Counted from the first letter of the stretch, positions 31,003-42,933 are shown. The stretch is 64,000 nt of DNA from Cydia pomonella (GCF_033807575.1 NC_084708.1:310001-374000), one strand, 5' to 3'. The notes: generated from the sequence alone by a model not told the origin. Numbers and translations: made by a program.

Positions 31003-32144
31003 AATTCTGGATACTCGTATTTCTAACTTCTCCGGAATTTCGTCTTCAAACAAATGTAATTTTTATAAATGAAAGAACTGCGTAAAGTTAAGTTAAAAAG
31101 TGTAAAACTGATTAGTATTTCTATTGAAAGGAAATAATCGATTTTGTCTAATTAGGAGTATGTATGAAATTAAATGTTTTTGTTGTGTAGGCTGCATCCT
31201 ACACTATGCATTTAAACGTAAGATTATAGTTGGGTGGATTTATGGTACATATATGTATTTAGTGAAATTATTCAATGCAGACGAAATCTCGGACAGAAGC
31301 TAACTAGTCTTCGATGTCTGGTGTTTTTTATTTCATCTCAGAGAACTACGAGTACATGATAAATTGATCTCATTTTTAAAAAAACAAGTAGTGGGTGACT
31401 TATAACAATAATTCATCTCAGACCTATATTTTTTGCAGACCTCAATTATAAGGCAGGAGATAAAAGATCAAGATTAAGAGCAACGGTCGATTGACACGAA
31501 AAGGCATAAAAAAAGCATAAAAAACGCATAACTGTTTTAATTGACAATCTCCGTCCCACTCCGCAACTGACTCGAATAGGTTACCTTTCCTATACGTATA
31601 ATATATGTTGCTGGCATATTTTACTTTCCGACATTGTGTATAAAGTCCGGTTCCAGTACAACGACTTTATGTTTGTGAGTGAAAGATGGAAACCCACAAT
31701 ATATTGAAATATTTTGATGATATCTCTACCATGTTCGTAAGGTTTCAATAAAATTTCAGTACAAGAAAATCTTCTCTGTAAACTAATATATTATTCACAT
31801 ACTTAACATGAAGTACCTATCGTCGAAGGGCTTTTTGTTTAATCCCGCGATAACATTTAATAAATATGGGCTACAAATTGCCCTTGTTCCATTCGCATTG
31901 CTTATTCCACAAGCTATTAAAATGTAAAACAACTCATTACTCCGTCGCTGCATTATTTATAAGATCGCGGAGATCCAGATAACCAAATATAAACCTACAA
32001 CCCCTTTTCAACACCATTTGTTATGACTGCTTTTGAACATCGATTGCAGTTGTCAATACAGGTAATTGTGCCATACGGGTAGTAAAGTTAGAATTTTTTA
32101 AGGTGCCCGAGAGGTCTATTCTAATATAACCAAAATATTGCTAG
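31003..32144. other. no gene seen
   Basis: AT-rich, nothing recognised. Confidence 0.4.
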
Positions 32145-32630
32145 GTATACAATAGTCTGACGAGGAGTATTTTGGAATATTGCAGCGTTGTCTGGAGGCC
32201 GCATTATGCTACCCACTCATTACGGTTAGAGCGTATTCAAAAAAGGTTCACTCGTCACTTAGCTTTTCAGGCACGTGTTATGGCTAAAAGATCAATATCC
32301 TATCAAAGGAAACTGCAATATTTCAAGATGGATTCCCTAGAAGATCGACGGACGCTCCTAGATGCAACTTTTTTGCACAAGTTAGTGAACCACAAAATAG
32401 ATTGTCCACAACTTCTGACATTGTTGAACTTTCGTGCTCCATCCCGTTTCCCCCGTAATGCTATCACCCCTCTTTACGCCCCGCTTAGAAGATCAGTTTC
32501 AGTCACTAACTCTCCAATATGCAGGTTATGTAAAATTGCTAATGGCTGCTGTGACAAGGCGGATATGCACTATGACCCACTAAATCAATTTATAAAATCT
32601 GTCCGAAAATATTTTTTTAAACATAAGTAA
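32145..32630 (+). pseudogene. jockey-like reverse transcriptase, C-terminal part
   Basis: Reads YNSLTRSILEYCSVVWRP, then RLERIQKRFTRHLAF, LQYFKMDSLEDRRTLLDATF, LHKLVNHKIDCPQLL and a C-terminal FIKSVRKYFFKHK, ending at TAA 32630. This is the region after the catalytic domain of jockey-group ORF2 proteins. The catalytic FADD part is missing by 5' truncation. The ~160 codons kept have no internal stop. Confidence 0.8.
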
Positions 32631-32810
32631 TTAGAATTTAAGTTAAAATTTTGGTAGTTCTATAGTTGTTTACTTATATTTGTTTCGCATGCCGTGTTTA
32701 CCTGTAAGTAATTGTGACACCACTCCTTACATGTATTAGCTTGTACGTTTTGAATGTATCGATGTCAACAATTGTTGGTGAACCTTAAATAAATAAAATA
32801 AATAAAAATA
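32145..32810 (+). mobile_element. 5'-truncated jockey-like LINE
   Basis: Coding end, 3' UTR and an A-rich (AAATAAAT)n tail at about 32785-32810. I could not see a clear target duplication. Confidence 0.75.
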
Positions 32811-33330
32811 ACAATTAGTTATGGTTTAGAACTGGTTTTGACACGACCTTGACGATTGTCTTGGTGATCACTTGATCAGCGTCAGCGATCTTCAAGATCG
32901 AATCAAAATAAGATCAAACCGGTAACAAATAATTATATCTGAATCGGATAATGAATAGAATCAGGCGTTGCTTTGCGGAAATCCATATTAATTAAAACAA
33001 AAAATATTACTTTGTTTATCCGCGAAAATATAACGTGATAGTCAATCAGTGCTAACCCATTATACTTGCTTATGTATTTTTACATATAATAATCTTCCCA
33101 CCCTCCCACCGCAAAAATATATACGTAAATAAATATAGCATCCCACCACCTAAAATACAAAACTCGACATCCAGGCATCCTCAGGAGCTGTTGTCGGAAG
33201 TCCGCCGAATGAAAACAAGGCAAATACAAAGTATAACGGATTAGTTCCTATTGACTAGCACGTTATCTTTTCGCTGATAAGCAAAGTAATATTTTTAGTT
33301 TTAATCTGAATCGGGCTCCAAATCTACCTT
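32811..33330. other. no gene seen
   Basis: Nothing recognised. Confidence 0.35.
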
Positions 33331-33770
33331 AACAGGAGTGGTCATTTCTCTATACAAACGTACTCGACTGTTTCCTCCGTGGTTTTTGAAGCTAGAACAA
33401 TGATTTTTTCAACACAGATTATTACTATTAATATCTGTGTAGGACTGTTTTGCTTTTCTTGATATTTTTGTTTCTTAAGGCGCTAGTGCACTTCAAATAT
33501 TCGCAAAAACGGCCTAATTTACTAGGCCACAAAGAGAAGCATGGTATTCAAAACTCACATCAATTAGCCTAAGAAGCAAAACAGCCCGATAATTTCATTA
33601 CCATTCAGATCTCAAAATTTCGTTACATTTGATTTGGTTTTGGAGGAGGAAACAGTCGAGTACGAGATAGAATTTTTTAAGATTTTTAGGCAGGATTTTT
33701 TTCCTAACCACTAGTTTTAGGAGCCGCTTCCGTTAGAGAGCCGGATATATTCACCTTAAATATTAAAATC
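33331..33770. mobile_element. dispersed repeat, copy 1 (pair with 61743-62166)
   Basis: About 430 bp, roughly 90% alike to the second copy. Both have GTACTCGACTGTTTCCTCC near the left and its exact complement near the right (19 bp), and an internal hairpin ACACAGAT...ATCTGTGT. Similarity continues ~100 bp beyond the right inverted repeat (TTTTAGGAGCCGCTTCCGTT). Non-coding. Confidence 0.7.
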
Positions 33771-33791
33771 TCAGTTCCCGTATCCTCTTAA

Positions 33792-33914
33792 CATATTGAG
33801 TGCCGGAAACCCGTTCGGTGGGTTTTCTGTTCGTAGTCACTTTCCTCTACAAAGCGGGCAATCGGTGAGATCGGCTACGAGCGTAGCGCTACGAAAACGT
33901 TGGCAGTGAATGCG
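33792..33914. mobile_element. TTAA-flanked small MITE, piggyBac-like
   Basis: TTAA at 33788-33791 and 33915-33918. Ends CATATTGAGTGCCGG and, inverted, CGCATTCACTGCCAACG are imperfect inverted repeats. TTAA duplication suggests piggyBac mobilisation (inference). Confidence 0.55.
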
Positions 33915-33918
33915 TTAA

Positions 33919-35404
33919 GAGCTGTTCCTACAATACGGACACCTTAAAAATATTAACCAATTTAGGCATTTCCAAAACCGCCGGATATCAGTCCATTAAC
34001 CGCCACAAACTAGTTCATACTCGAATGGCGAGGCCGGGTCACTGACCCGCCGAATCAGATTAAAAACTCCCATTAGGTACCTCCGCCGAACTTGTCTGCA
34101 ACAATCTCAGTTCATTCGGTTAGGTTCAACGTTTCGGTTTAAATGTCAGCTAAATGTCAGGTTAAGAATACAGGATGAATTTGAGGCGTTTAAGCATTAA
34201 GGAATGGATAGATAGGCACACATCTGGTAAGCCTCCGTAGCCCGTTGGCAGCAGCGATTGGACCGGTGTTCCAATAGTTGCTAGTTCATGCAATTCTTGC
34301 CGGAAGTGTACATTTTTCCATTTTTCCTTTAATATAAAATTTGGATATTTGAGGGTCTAAACTAGCTGGCAAGTTTCGTTGCTCTCAAAATCGTTCACCA
34401 TTTTCCGGAACTAGCTTATGTCTAAAGAAAGACTATGGAAAGGACAAGTACAGGCAGTTCTAGTCTCGCCATTTTTCTTTTGATTAAAAAACTACATGTT
34501 TTAACCTCTAGGAGACGTAATGAAAATAAGTGAAGAACATCAACTTCCTGAGATTTTTCTGCTTGATATTTCTCATTCAAAAAACGGCCATATTCAGTTT
34601 AGTTAAAATCTCTCAGTAAAATCTATTTTCCCGGTTCCCGAGATACTGTGCCTAGTTTGGGGCCAATTAATTTAATTGCAAAATCTAATTTAAAAGTTCA
34701 ATATTTTACGTCAATTTGTAAAAAACGTTTGGTAAATAAACGATTTGTATTTGTATTCCTAGCTATGTCATTACCACGGATCACGAGCGACATGCATCCA
34801 CCCTGAAACCTTATACAAATAATTGGCGCAGTTAAATTTATAAGAAAACAACTGCAATCCGAGCTTTAAATGCAGATTTTTTTCTTCATCGAAAAGTGAT
34901 AGGCAAAGTTTAAAAATCATTCATACAACAATTCCAAGAATTGGGCCTCGGTTTAAACTTGTGTCCTAGCGAGCTAGCTCTAAGATCAAAATGACCTGAA
35001 GAGGAGGCCGCACGAAACTTGCGACGAAGGTTTTTGCCATTCGCACGAGTGCCCTATTCGTTCTATATGTTTTCGAAGTGTTTCATGAAAGATACTGTAA
35101 TTGGTTTGAACATTATCAATAAAATAAAACTATGTTGTTTTTTCTCCAGGCATGGTCAATATGGCGCCAATATTAAAATAAACAAAAATCAATGAAACAT
35201 CAAACTAAAACCCTATGGCTCTTATTTATAGTAAATTTTGCCAATGTTTAAAAACTGAAGACTTGTTTTTCTGTATTCATGGTATACATCCCATTACTGG
35301 TGGAGTGTGGCCCATAATTTCCGAAAATCATTTTTTCTTAGTGGCAAATTTTCCGTTCCCATATTTTACCAATGTTATTTCATCGTAGGGTTGTTTACTA
35401 CATT
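33919..35404. other. no gene seen
   Basis: Moderately AT-rich; no coding or repeat feature I can name. Confidence 0.4.
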
Positions 35405-35800
35405 TTTTTTTATACGACTACGGTGGCAAGCAAGCATACGGCCCGCCTGATGGTAAGCAGTCACCGTAGCCTATGGACGCCTGCAACTCCAGAGGTATTA
35501 CATACGCGTTGCCGACCCTTTAAAAATCTGTACACTCCTTTTTTGAAGAACCTCATACTGTAGACCCTCGGGAAAACCTCGGCAGGTAGCTCATTCCACA
35601 ACCGGAGCGTGCGCGGGAGGAAATTCCTCTTAAACCGCACAGTGCGTGACCATTTAGGTTCTAGGGTGTGAGGATGAACACCCTGCCGACGGCGGGCGGT
35701 GCGGTGATAGAAAGTAGCCGTGCGCATCATGTCAAACAATTCTTCAGAGCACTGCCCATTGTACAAGCGGTAGAACACACATAAGGAGGCATATACCTTG
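35405..35800 (-). pseudogene. LINE family B, C-terminal remnant and 3' end
   Basis: The minus-strand frame ends at 35461: FYRLYNGQCSEELFDMM, FYHRTARRRQGVHPHTL, SRTVRFKRNFLPRTLRLWNE, LPAEVFPRVYSMRFFKKGVY, then GRQRVCN. This is the C-terminal domain of a lepidopteran LINE reverse-transcriptase ORF. It is followed by the family 3' tail (CTCCAGAGG, CATAGGCTACGG, GCGGGCCGTATGC on the minus strand) and an A tail (plus-strand T run at 35405). 105 codons are open but the catalytic domain is absent. Confidence 0.8.
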
Positions 35801-36034
35801 AATTATCTTTTCTATCAGTTAGGTGAAATAAACGTTCAGATTTGCAGCTTTAAAATGACCGCCGACGTTTTGAGTGCGGATTGCCGCTCGTTTTTAAAGT
35901 TCATTTGCGATTAAGTACCATTTATACTTTATGATAATGTCGTGCGTATGCTAGTTATTTTTAGTTGACATAAAACTTTATGGTTCCAACTCTAACTTTG
36001 TAGCTGGACCCGATGTTTCTAAAACTTTGTAGCA
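35801..36034. other. no gene seen
   Basis: Nothing recognised. Confidence 0.3.
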
Positions 36035-36077
36035 GGCAATGTTGTGAAGTTTACATACATAACTTCACAACATTGCC
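36035..36077. repeat. 17 bp perfect hairpin
   Basis: GGCAATGTTGTGAAGTT and AACTTCACAACATTGCC with a 9-nt TACATACAT loop. It could be a minimal MITE or a folded RNA; nothing flanks it on either side that decides. Confidence 0.6.
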
Positions 36078-36533
36078 ATTTAACAAGCCATGTTTTACTC
36101 CAAGTAGATACCGAGTTATCGTGTTACCTTTGTAGTGAATCAACCAAGTTCGAGCATTCTATGTCACACAGGCGTATTCGGATTTTAATTATAGGTTATT
36201 AATTATGATGATGTCCACCAGAAAGTCGCATAACCTTAACTTGTACTTAGTTTTCGACCCATGTATCCTTCCTGCAGTCCATTCACATTCTCAAAACCTT
36301 TGCATTATTTTTACTGTTTTGTATTCATTATACCTACAAACTAACATGTCTCCATTCACAATCAAGACATGCGATCAAATAGCAAAAACGCAAATACCTG
36401 TATGCCCGCAGTAAATATGTATATATACGATAGTCATGGTTAGTCATACATGGCCAACAATGACTGTCAAACCAAACAAGAATCTAGCAAACTTGAACAA
36501 GCAAATAAAAACGTATCTGTATGAAAATACATG
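36078..36533. other. no gene seen
   Basis: AT-rich; a 69-codon frame (36205-36414) has no motif. Confidence 0.35.
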
Positions 36534-36769
36534 TTTTCAGGGTTCCGTACCTAAAGAGTAAAACGGGACCCTATTACTAAGACTCCGGTGTCCGTCTGTC
36601 TGTCTGTCCGTCTGTCACCAGGCTGTATCTCATGAACCGTGATACTACACCACAGCTAGACAGTTGAAAATTTCACAAATGATATATTTCTGTTGCCGCT
36701 ATAACAACAAATACTAAAAAGTACGTAGCCCTCGGTGGGCGAGTCCGACTCGCACTTGTCCCGTTTTTT
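36534..36769 (+). mobile_element. GGGTTCCGTA-family element, short subtype
   Basis: TTTCAGGGTTCCGTACC, inverted CGGGACCCT, a GTCTGTCTGTCC core, then GTTGCCGCTATAACAAC and a 3' end GCGAGTCCGACTCGC plus CTTGTCCCG and T run. 236 bp. Confidence 0.8.
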
Positions 36770-37194
36770 GCTATATTTTTTTTTACTCCAAATTTCAACC
36801 ATTACCTTACATTTTTAATTTAATTACCTTCTACCCGCCCGAATATAGAAAGGTTTCCCATTCCATTTTATTTGGAATTTTTATTTTGACTAATCAAAAT
36901 TGCTTTTTTTTGGCAAGTTTTTTATTGCCCCGCCTTTAAAAAAAAAACTGGCAGCTACCAAGGAGTTCAGAATTGTAATTAAAATGTTTATATGTTAAAA
37001 TGATTTTTGTTTTACATAAAGTCACCGACTTCTCAAACCGCCCTCGTACATAGCTAGAGGTTACTGATACCATCTCTTTTCTATGGTAAAAATCAATATA
37101 GTTAGAACCATTTTTTGTAAACTACAATTTTTGTCTGGAGAATATAGGAGATTTCATTGAAACGTCCGGGGTTTTAGAACTCTCGGTCCAACAT
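36770..37194. other. no gene seen
   Basis: AT-rich, nothing recognised. Confidence 0.3.
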
Positions 37195-37550
37195 CCTACA
37201 TACTCTACTGCTGTGGCGCGACGACCCGAAGTGGATCTTCGCCTCCGACACCAAAGACCACCACGCTTCTCTGCCCAAAGCCGTTTCTAACAATTAACGG
37301 CACCGAGGCCGAAATAGAAGACCTGGTGTCTGAACCGAACATCATTGGAGAAACGAAAGCCGCTAGACTCCGATAGCTCGGGGACGGTCCGGATGGATGA
37401 CGATCCCGCAGTCTAGAGGGCGTACTCTGGAGTACCAAATGGTCGAAGACCGTCTGGACGTCCAAGGTCCCGCTGGAGCTGGAGAGAGTGTAAAAAGACG
37501 TCTTACATAGACTGCTAAAATCGTAGTCTAATAAGATAAAAGTCAAGGAG
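37195..37550 (-). pseudogene. degraded RTE-type LINE C-terminus
   Basis: One minus-strand frame reads REAWWSLVSEAKIHFGSS near 37205-37265, the same C-terminal signature as at 24401 (RWRSLVSEAK...FGSL). Upstream coding (ASVPLIVRNGFGQR region) is in other frames, so at least two frameshifts occurred. The long 113-codon minus ORF over this stretch is in the wrong frame for the signature and is not a gene. Confidence 0.45.
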
Positions 37551-38403
37551 GTATAAACCTCTATTTCCTATTTTATTTATTATCCCCATTTATTCTACCA
37601 TGTTAACTGTCGACTGACCGAGACAAATCTCCATAATGACTAACATATAAATAGTTGGGCAAATAAGGAAACCGCTGGAAATCGCCATTTTCGCGTAAAC
37701 AGTAGCGAGGTCGTTGAACTCATCGAGCAATCAATGCGAAGGCGTATTGACGACTACTTGCCAACTGCGACTGCTGACAGACTTTAACAAAACTGTGGAG
37801 TGTGTAAAGCTGGAAGTAGTTTAGCGAAAAGATGCTCAAATTTTCTTTTTGACCGAAATTTCAAATTTGATTGACAGATTTTTGTGGGTTGGATCGTTTT
37901 CTCTAAATACGTCCAGTTAAAAATCGAATTACTAGTGGCTCTGTGAACTGTAGCCCTTGCGAGAATAGCTAAAAATTAACTTATGTATGTACGCATTTAA
38001 AAACAAAAAAAAACTAAGACTGAATCGGGAAAAAATATAATTAATCAAACCAGCTCACAAAACGTCACTAGAACCGGTTAGCATTGCGACCTGTAGAGAG
38101 GAATATCCGGACAAACGAAAGTATTTTTACCCCAAGCTGAAACGGAGACTTTCGCTAACAGTCGGTCAAAAAGGATGTCTAAAAGGAAGGACAGATGTCT
38201 TAATTAATGTTTTTACGACCTATCGTATACTTTTGATCGAGAGAGAGCGAGGATTCGTTTCATCTTGGGAAAAATGCTTTCGTATGTCTGTCCGACCCTT
38301 CTCTCAACCGATTCTCCTAAAATGAGTGATTATACTATTTTTTTGTCGATTTTGAGTCATAGAGGTCAAGGTACAGAGTATTATGGCATATGTATCTAAT
38401 TTA
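37551..38403. other. no gene seen
   Basis: Nothing recognised. Confidence 0.35.
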
Positions 38404-38575
38404 GTTGTGTTCCACTCGAGCGGGTGAGCGGGTTTACGAAAAATAGTATAAGCAAAGCAACGCTAACTGTCCCGGATGCGTGCGACGGATTTTACTTTAC
38501 CTACAGAGGCACCCGCGTGCGTGTGCCCGCTCCGTGCACCCGCGCCAGCTAGCGGGCGTCCTATGTCTGGGTGCC
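38404..38575. mobile_element. GC-rich MITE-like element
   Basis: GC-rich right end with GTGCACCCGCGCCAGCTAGC; its complement begins the fragment at 875. The left part GAGCGGGTGAGCGGGTT matches 909-925. Inverted ends within this copy are diverged. Confidence 0.45.
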
Positions 38576-38989
38576 CACGTCGAACTTAAACCTAGTGCCC
38601 GAGACAGTAGTATGTAAAGTTAATAGGAAAGCTGTAAATAGTTTACAGCAATAAATGTAGATAATATCTGGATTGGGGCGGTCGCCGGAACGATCTATCT
38701 ATAAATAGTATAAATTGCACGATTGGCGACAACGAGGGGTTCATTCTGCAATGGAGCGATTTTTTATTAAATTTAGTATTTGAATTTCGTAATTGAAACT
38801 TAGCGAGCTTAATTTATCAAAAGTTATTACTGACAATTAACTATCCCTTCTCCATAAATATAGTCGTAGCTTCGCCAATAAAAGTGTACATAGGCTATAA
38901 TAAAGTTCTGTATGTCAAACCTCCTTCGCGGCATTACAGTATTAAATTTGACGTTATCAACGCGCGCGCTGCATACTTAATAGTATTAG
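38576..38989. other. no gene seen
   Basis: AT-rich, nothing recognised. Confidence 0.3.
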
Positions 38990-39312
38990 TAAGAGAGGTA
39001 TGGGCATTGTGAATTTCATCTCGCTTTGTGTGGTAGGGCACAGCAGTGGATGTCATTCAAGATCTAGAGCAGAGCCCAACTGGGGAAGTACCTCCACCTT
39101 ACAGAAAACCGCAGCCAAATAACACTAGACCCTACTCATAGTGTTGTGTTCCTGCCGGTAAGTAAGGTTGCCAGAGCTCAATGAGGGGGGGCGGGTTTAG
39201 GGTCGGCAACGCGCATGTAACTCCTCTGGAGTTGCAGGCGTACATAGGCTACGGAGACTGCTTACCATCAGGCGGGCCGTATGCTAGTTTGCCACCGACG
39301 TAGTATTAAAAA
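38990..39312 (+). mobile_element. short retroelement sharing the LINE family B 3' tail
   Basis: Plus-strand twin of 22891-23235 with the same body (GGTATGGGCATTGTGAA, GTGGTAGGGCACAGCAG, ACTGGGGAAGTACCTCC) and the shared tail (CTCCTCTGGAGTTGCAGGCG, GGCGGGCCGTATGC) plus A tail at 39303-39316. Confidence 0.75.
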
Positions 39313-39316
39313 AAAA

Positions 39317-39642
39317 AGTATTACTTATTCTGTGGCCCTATAGAGCGAGTGTACGTTGATTCTCTCGTGAAAAATATAAAATATAATTATAGGGACATTC
39401 TTACACAAATTGTCTAATCAGACTTCTATTAGTAGATATTCTAGCTCGTTGACTAAACCGACCACCGACATAATATCGAATGCTTTCAGAATACTGGTCT
39501 TATCTCAGTTTTAAGCTTATCTCCGGGACAGTTAGCTGTTGTTAACTGGTTATCTGTTAAGTAGGGTTTAAACTACGGTTGTCGGGACCACCTGGCCTAG
39601 TTCGGAAAAAGTTACACGTTATTTACAGTACCAACGGTCTGA
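39317..39642. other. no gene seen
   Basis: Nothing recognised. Confidence 0.3.
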
Positions 39643-39768
39643 GAACCTACAGTGAAAATCGAAAATGGAAAATTCGTTTTCTGCCTCTCTGTCGTTGGAA
39701 TATGCAAGAGTGATAAAGAGGCAGATAACGAAATTACGACTTCCGTTTTTCGCGGTAGACCCTCTGTA
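39643..39768. mobile_element. palindromic MITE (TCTGCCTCT arms)
   Basis: Inverted arms of ~48 bp: AAATTCGTTTTCTGCCTCTC on the left, AGAGGCAGATAACGAAATT on the right, outer ends ACCTACAGTGAAAA / TTTTCGCGGTAGACC. Related half copies lie at about 25386-25440 and 52190-52265. Confidence 0.65.
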
Positions 39769-40402
39769 TACATGGGTATTTACGTGGAAATTGCGATTAT
39801 GAAATGAAAGAGTCGTATTCGTATTCGCCGAATATCAGCGTTTTCACGACTATTCGTATTCGTATTAAAATGGTATTCGTATTTTTAGTGCTCAAATTTC
39901 AATTGTATAGATAATTTCAAGGTGTTATCCTTCCTTGCTGCGTTTCTTCCTTCCTTGTTTGGCTTGCCGGACCATCACGTTGGACTGGGGCCCCTTCTCT
40001 TTCCTTCTACCGAACCAGTGACCATAAGTTGTCCAGGTTGTCTCCATGTCACTTGAGACAAACATGATGAGGTTATGTTAAGATAAACGCGCTTTATAGT
40101 GACGGCGATGCCAACTAACTGAAACTAATTATGCAATTACCCTAAGCTTGTCATGTCACCATTTCATGTTTGCTTCCCGCTGTACAAATAATTACATTAG
40201 AATTAACTACAGGGAATTGATATTGATATACTTAATATCATAATGTCAGTTATATTGTGAATTTCTAAACATATTTCAATGTGATGATTGGAGAGTCAGT
40301 GTAAGTAATGCTTACGAGTACATATTATTTAAGAATCCTTCTAAAGACTAGACCTATACGTGAAAATTTTAAGAAATAAATTATTCTGTATCCATTCTTT
40401 GA
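39769..40402. other. no gene seen
   Basis: A degenerate TATTCGTATTCG motif is repeated around 39816-39890. Otherwise nothing. Confidence 0.4.
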
Positions 40403-40811
40403 TTTTCAGGATTCCGTACGTCAAAAGGAAAAAACGGAACCCTTGCAGGATCACTTTATTGTCCGTCTGTCTGTCCGTCAATACCTATATCTCGGAAACG
40501 CGTGGAGGTATCAAGCTGAAATTAAAACCAAGAGTCCCTTGAAGTTGTGAAAAATCAAACTTCTAAGTTGGCGTAAAAAAAGATACGGCCGTTTATGCCG
40601 CAAAAAAAGTATATTTCGATACTCTCAAGGGAATCACAATGTAGGGTACTTTCTGTTGACCTAGAACTATGAAATTTTGCAAGTAATATCGTCTTATACT
40701 CGAAGTACAGGGAAAAATCTGAAAATCATAAAAATTTAATCATAAAAGATATAGATGTAACCTACCTACAAATTTATACGGAACCCTCTCGCCCACAGAG
40801 GGCGTAAACGT
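40403..40811 (+). mobile_element. GGGTTCCGTA-family element
   Basis: TTTTCAGGATTCCGTACG, inverted ACGGAACCC, GTCCGTCTGTCTGTCC, and 3' TACGGAACCCTCTCGCCC. The internal body resembles 7976-8343. Confidence 0.75.
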
Positions 40812-41509
40812 ACCCGAGTCCTTAAGGACATACCCGTGGAAGTAAGGTAAGGAAGTTAGTGGTGATTCAACCCGTGCCTGATTTAATATACATATGTATA
40901 TAAGTATATGTGTTTTTGATACCATAGTTTAATCGCCATAGCACTTGTTAGGTACTAATTTTAAAACCTTCACCCGTATTGTCCTTAATAACCTTATACT
41001 CCGCACAAACATACTCGTAGATCCCATCCACACTCCAACACACACTAAAAAAATATACAGTCGCGTCCACACCACTTCGTCTGAGGCCAGTCACGCGCCT
41101 TAACGGCCGCTCCCATGGCGGCGAAAAAACGAGCATCAGAAAAAACCGCTCTAAAAAAAGTTGGACCGCGGCCTCGTACACAACATTGACCATAGATGGA
41201 TCTTATGCCTTTGAAATAAGGTTCACGGTTAACAGCGTGTACGGTACTCACATATTTTGAAACCAAGGTTATCTTTTCGCGAGCCAGTACAGGTAGGTTT
41301 ATTTATGTTGGATGCACTGTTTTCTTTTAATGTTTTGTTTTGTATTTGATTGTTTAAAGTATTTTTTTAGGTTTTTAATGGGGTGTTGTGTAAATTGAGA
41401 ATATATTTAAATATTTTAAATTAATCGCGTTCAATCTGCATAAAAAGAAATTGTGTTCATATTTTTTCAGTGAAGATATATGTTTTTTTTTAAATCTGTG
41501 ATTAGGAAA
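40812..41509. other. unassigned; overlapping short minus-strand frames
   Basis: A GC-richer patch (41050-41190) keeps three overlapping minus-strand frames open (e.g. 41045-41266, 41-1193 region). I recognise no domain, and the openness probably follows base composition. Confidence 0.3.
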
Positions 41510-41790
41510 ATGTATGCGTTGACGTATGACATTACAAAAATTGCTGACCCAAAGTGGACTCTAACAGCACAAGACCGATCTATCTCTGGAGGAGGCCTTT
41601 ACCCGAGAAGGGGTTCTTGCTTCGTAGTGTAGGAATATACTTAATGTTATTTAAAAATTGAATTTTAAATTTAATTTATGTAAAAATAATGACATTTTTG
41701 ATTATTTATCATAATTATGTATATTCCTCCTATTTTTCGAATCATGTTGACATTGTAACTACTTGCAAGAAATAAAGACTTTTTTTTTAC
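41510..41790 (+). pseudogene. LINE pol C-terminal remnant
   Basis: One plus frame ends LEEAFTREGVLAS then TAG (about 41595-41635), preceded by ACAGCACAAGACCGATC (AQDRS-like). This 'xDRxxWxxLEEAFTxxG' pattern is the end of a LINE ORF. It is followed by an AT-rich 3' UTR and AAATAAAG plus T/A run near 41780. Frameshifted and very short. Confidence 0.45.
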
Positions 41791-41819
41791 AAGCTTTTAT
41801 TTACTTTCACCTGACCATT

Positions 41820-42090
41820 GTCTGTTAGTAATCAAATCTTGCAAGTTAAATTTGACCCACTTCCCGGTTTCCGATGAAGCTGAAAATTTGCATACATATG
41901 TAAGTCGGGTGACAATGCAATATTATGGTACCATCGAGATGATCTGATGATGGAGACAGGAGGTGGCCATAGGAACTCTGTGATAAAACAACGTAACCCA
42001 ATTGTGTTTGGGGTTTTTAGAATTGTCTCGATGAGTATTAGTTACTTGTGGAAAGAAAAATACAGTCAGCGATAATAGCTTGTAAGTACC
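41820..42090 (+). mobile_element. dispersed repeat, copy 1 (pair with 63200-63430)
   Basis: Shared ordered phrases with the second copy: GAGCTGAAA or GAAGCTGAAAATTTGC, CAATGCAATAT, ACCATCGAGATGATCTGA, GGTGGCCATAGGAACTCTGT, GATAAAAC and GCGATAATAGCTTGT. Non-coding, family unknown to me. Confidence 0.6.
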
Positions 42091-42304
42091 AAAAATTAAA
42101 TTTTTGCCAAAAACTTATTTTTATTATTATGCGTAGGCGTAGCCAGTCTTATTTGCATTAAATATATTATCCCCATATTTGTATCCAAACTTACGTTTTT
42201 GTAACATGTAAGTAGTTTACTATTCCTATTATTAACACTACTAGTCACGGAACGTTTAAGAGAAAATTTTGGAGTATCTTTGATATATTTCTACCGCTTT
42301 GCGC

Positions 42305-42522
42305 CTTATAAGCATACGTCGGGGTTTTCGGTGCGGGAATGTTATACACTAGCCAATAAACAGGTTAAAACTATAAAAACCAATACTATTTAAATATTTC
42401 TAAGCGCATTTGAAGCTTACCTTCTATTTTTAATTCATAGTTTGGTAATTATTTTACAATAGACAAAGTTATAAATACAAGAAAACATTCCCGCACCGAA
42501 AACCCCGACGTATGCTTATAAG
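42305..42522. mobile_element. MITE with perfect long inverted ends
   Basis: 39 bp at 42305-42343 (GCATACGTCGGGGTTTTCGG within it) is repeated inverted without a mismatch at 42484-42522. TTATAA at each end is palindromic, so it may be target duplication or terminus. Interior is AT-rich. Confidence 0.85.
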
Positions 42523-42721
42523 TTGAATAAATTATCTTATTAGTCTTTTATGTTTCTGATGTTTTTAATGAAAGATACTGCAATTGGTTTCAATATATGT
42601 AATTAAAAAATAAAATCCAATTTTTTTTTCTTAAATCATGGCACCATTTCTTTAAAACGAAATCCAATATTTAAAAACTCAGGTTAAATACTTATTTCAC
42701 AGGATTTCTGGTTCATGTTTA
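42523..42721. other. no gene seen
   Basis: AT-rich, nothing recognised. Confidence 0.3.
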
Positions 42722-42830
42722 TTCATTTATTTGTTTAAACTTTATTGCACAATACATGAAGAGTACAAATGGCGGACTTAATGCCAGAAGGCATTCTCTA
42801 CCAGTCAACCATGAGCCAAATCGGTGCAGG
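42722..42830 (-). mobile_element. LINE 3' tail, diverged
   Basis: Plus strand: TTTATTGCACAATACATG, ATGGCGGACTTAATGCC, hairpin ATGCCAGAAGGCAT, TCTACCAGTCAACC. It has the same layout as the tails at 25890 and 29690 with a compensated stem. Confidence 0.55.
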
Positions 42831-42933
42831 GTCAGAATACAGAGTAAAATGACAAAAAATAAAATATCACAAAATTATATAAAATTATACGTACATAAAT
42901 AATATGATACATAAATATAAATACATACATATA

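Noticed and set aside
37205..37546. 113-codon minus-strand ORF
   Set aside because: It overlaps a LINE remnant whose recognisable signature (SLVSEAK) is in a different frame.
40948..41266. Host exon in the GC-richer minus-strand frames
   Set aside because: Overlapping frames, no conserved motif, no clear splice sites.
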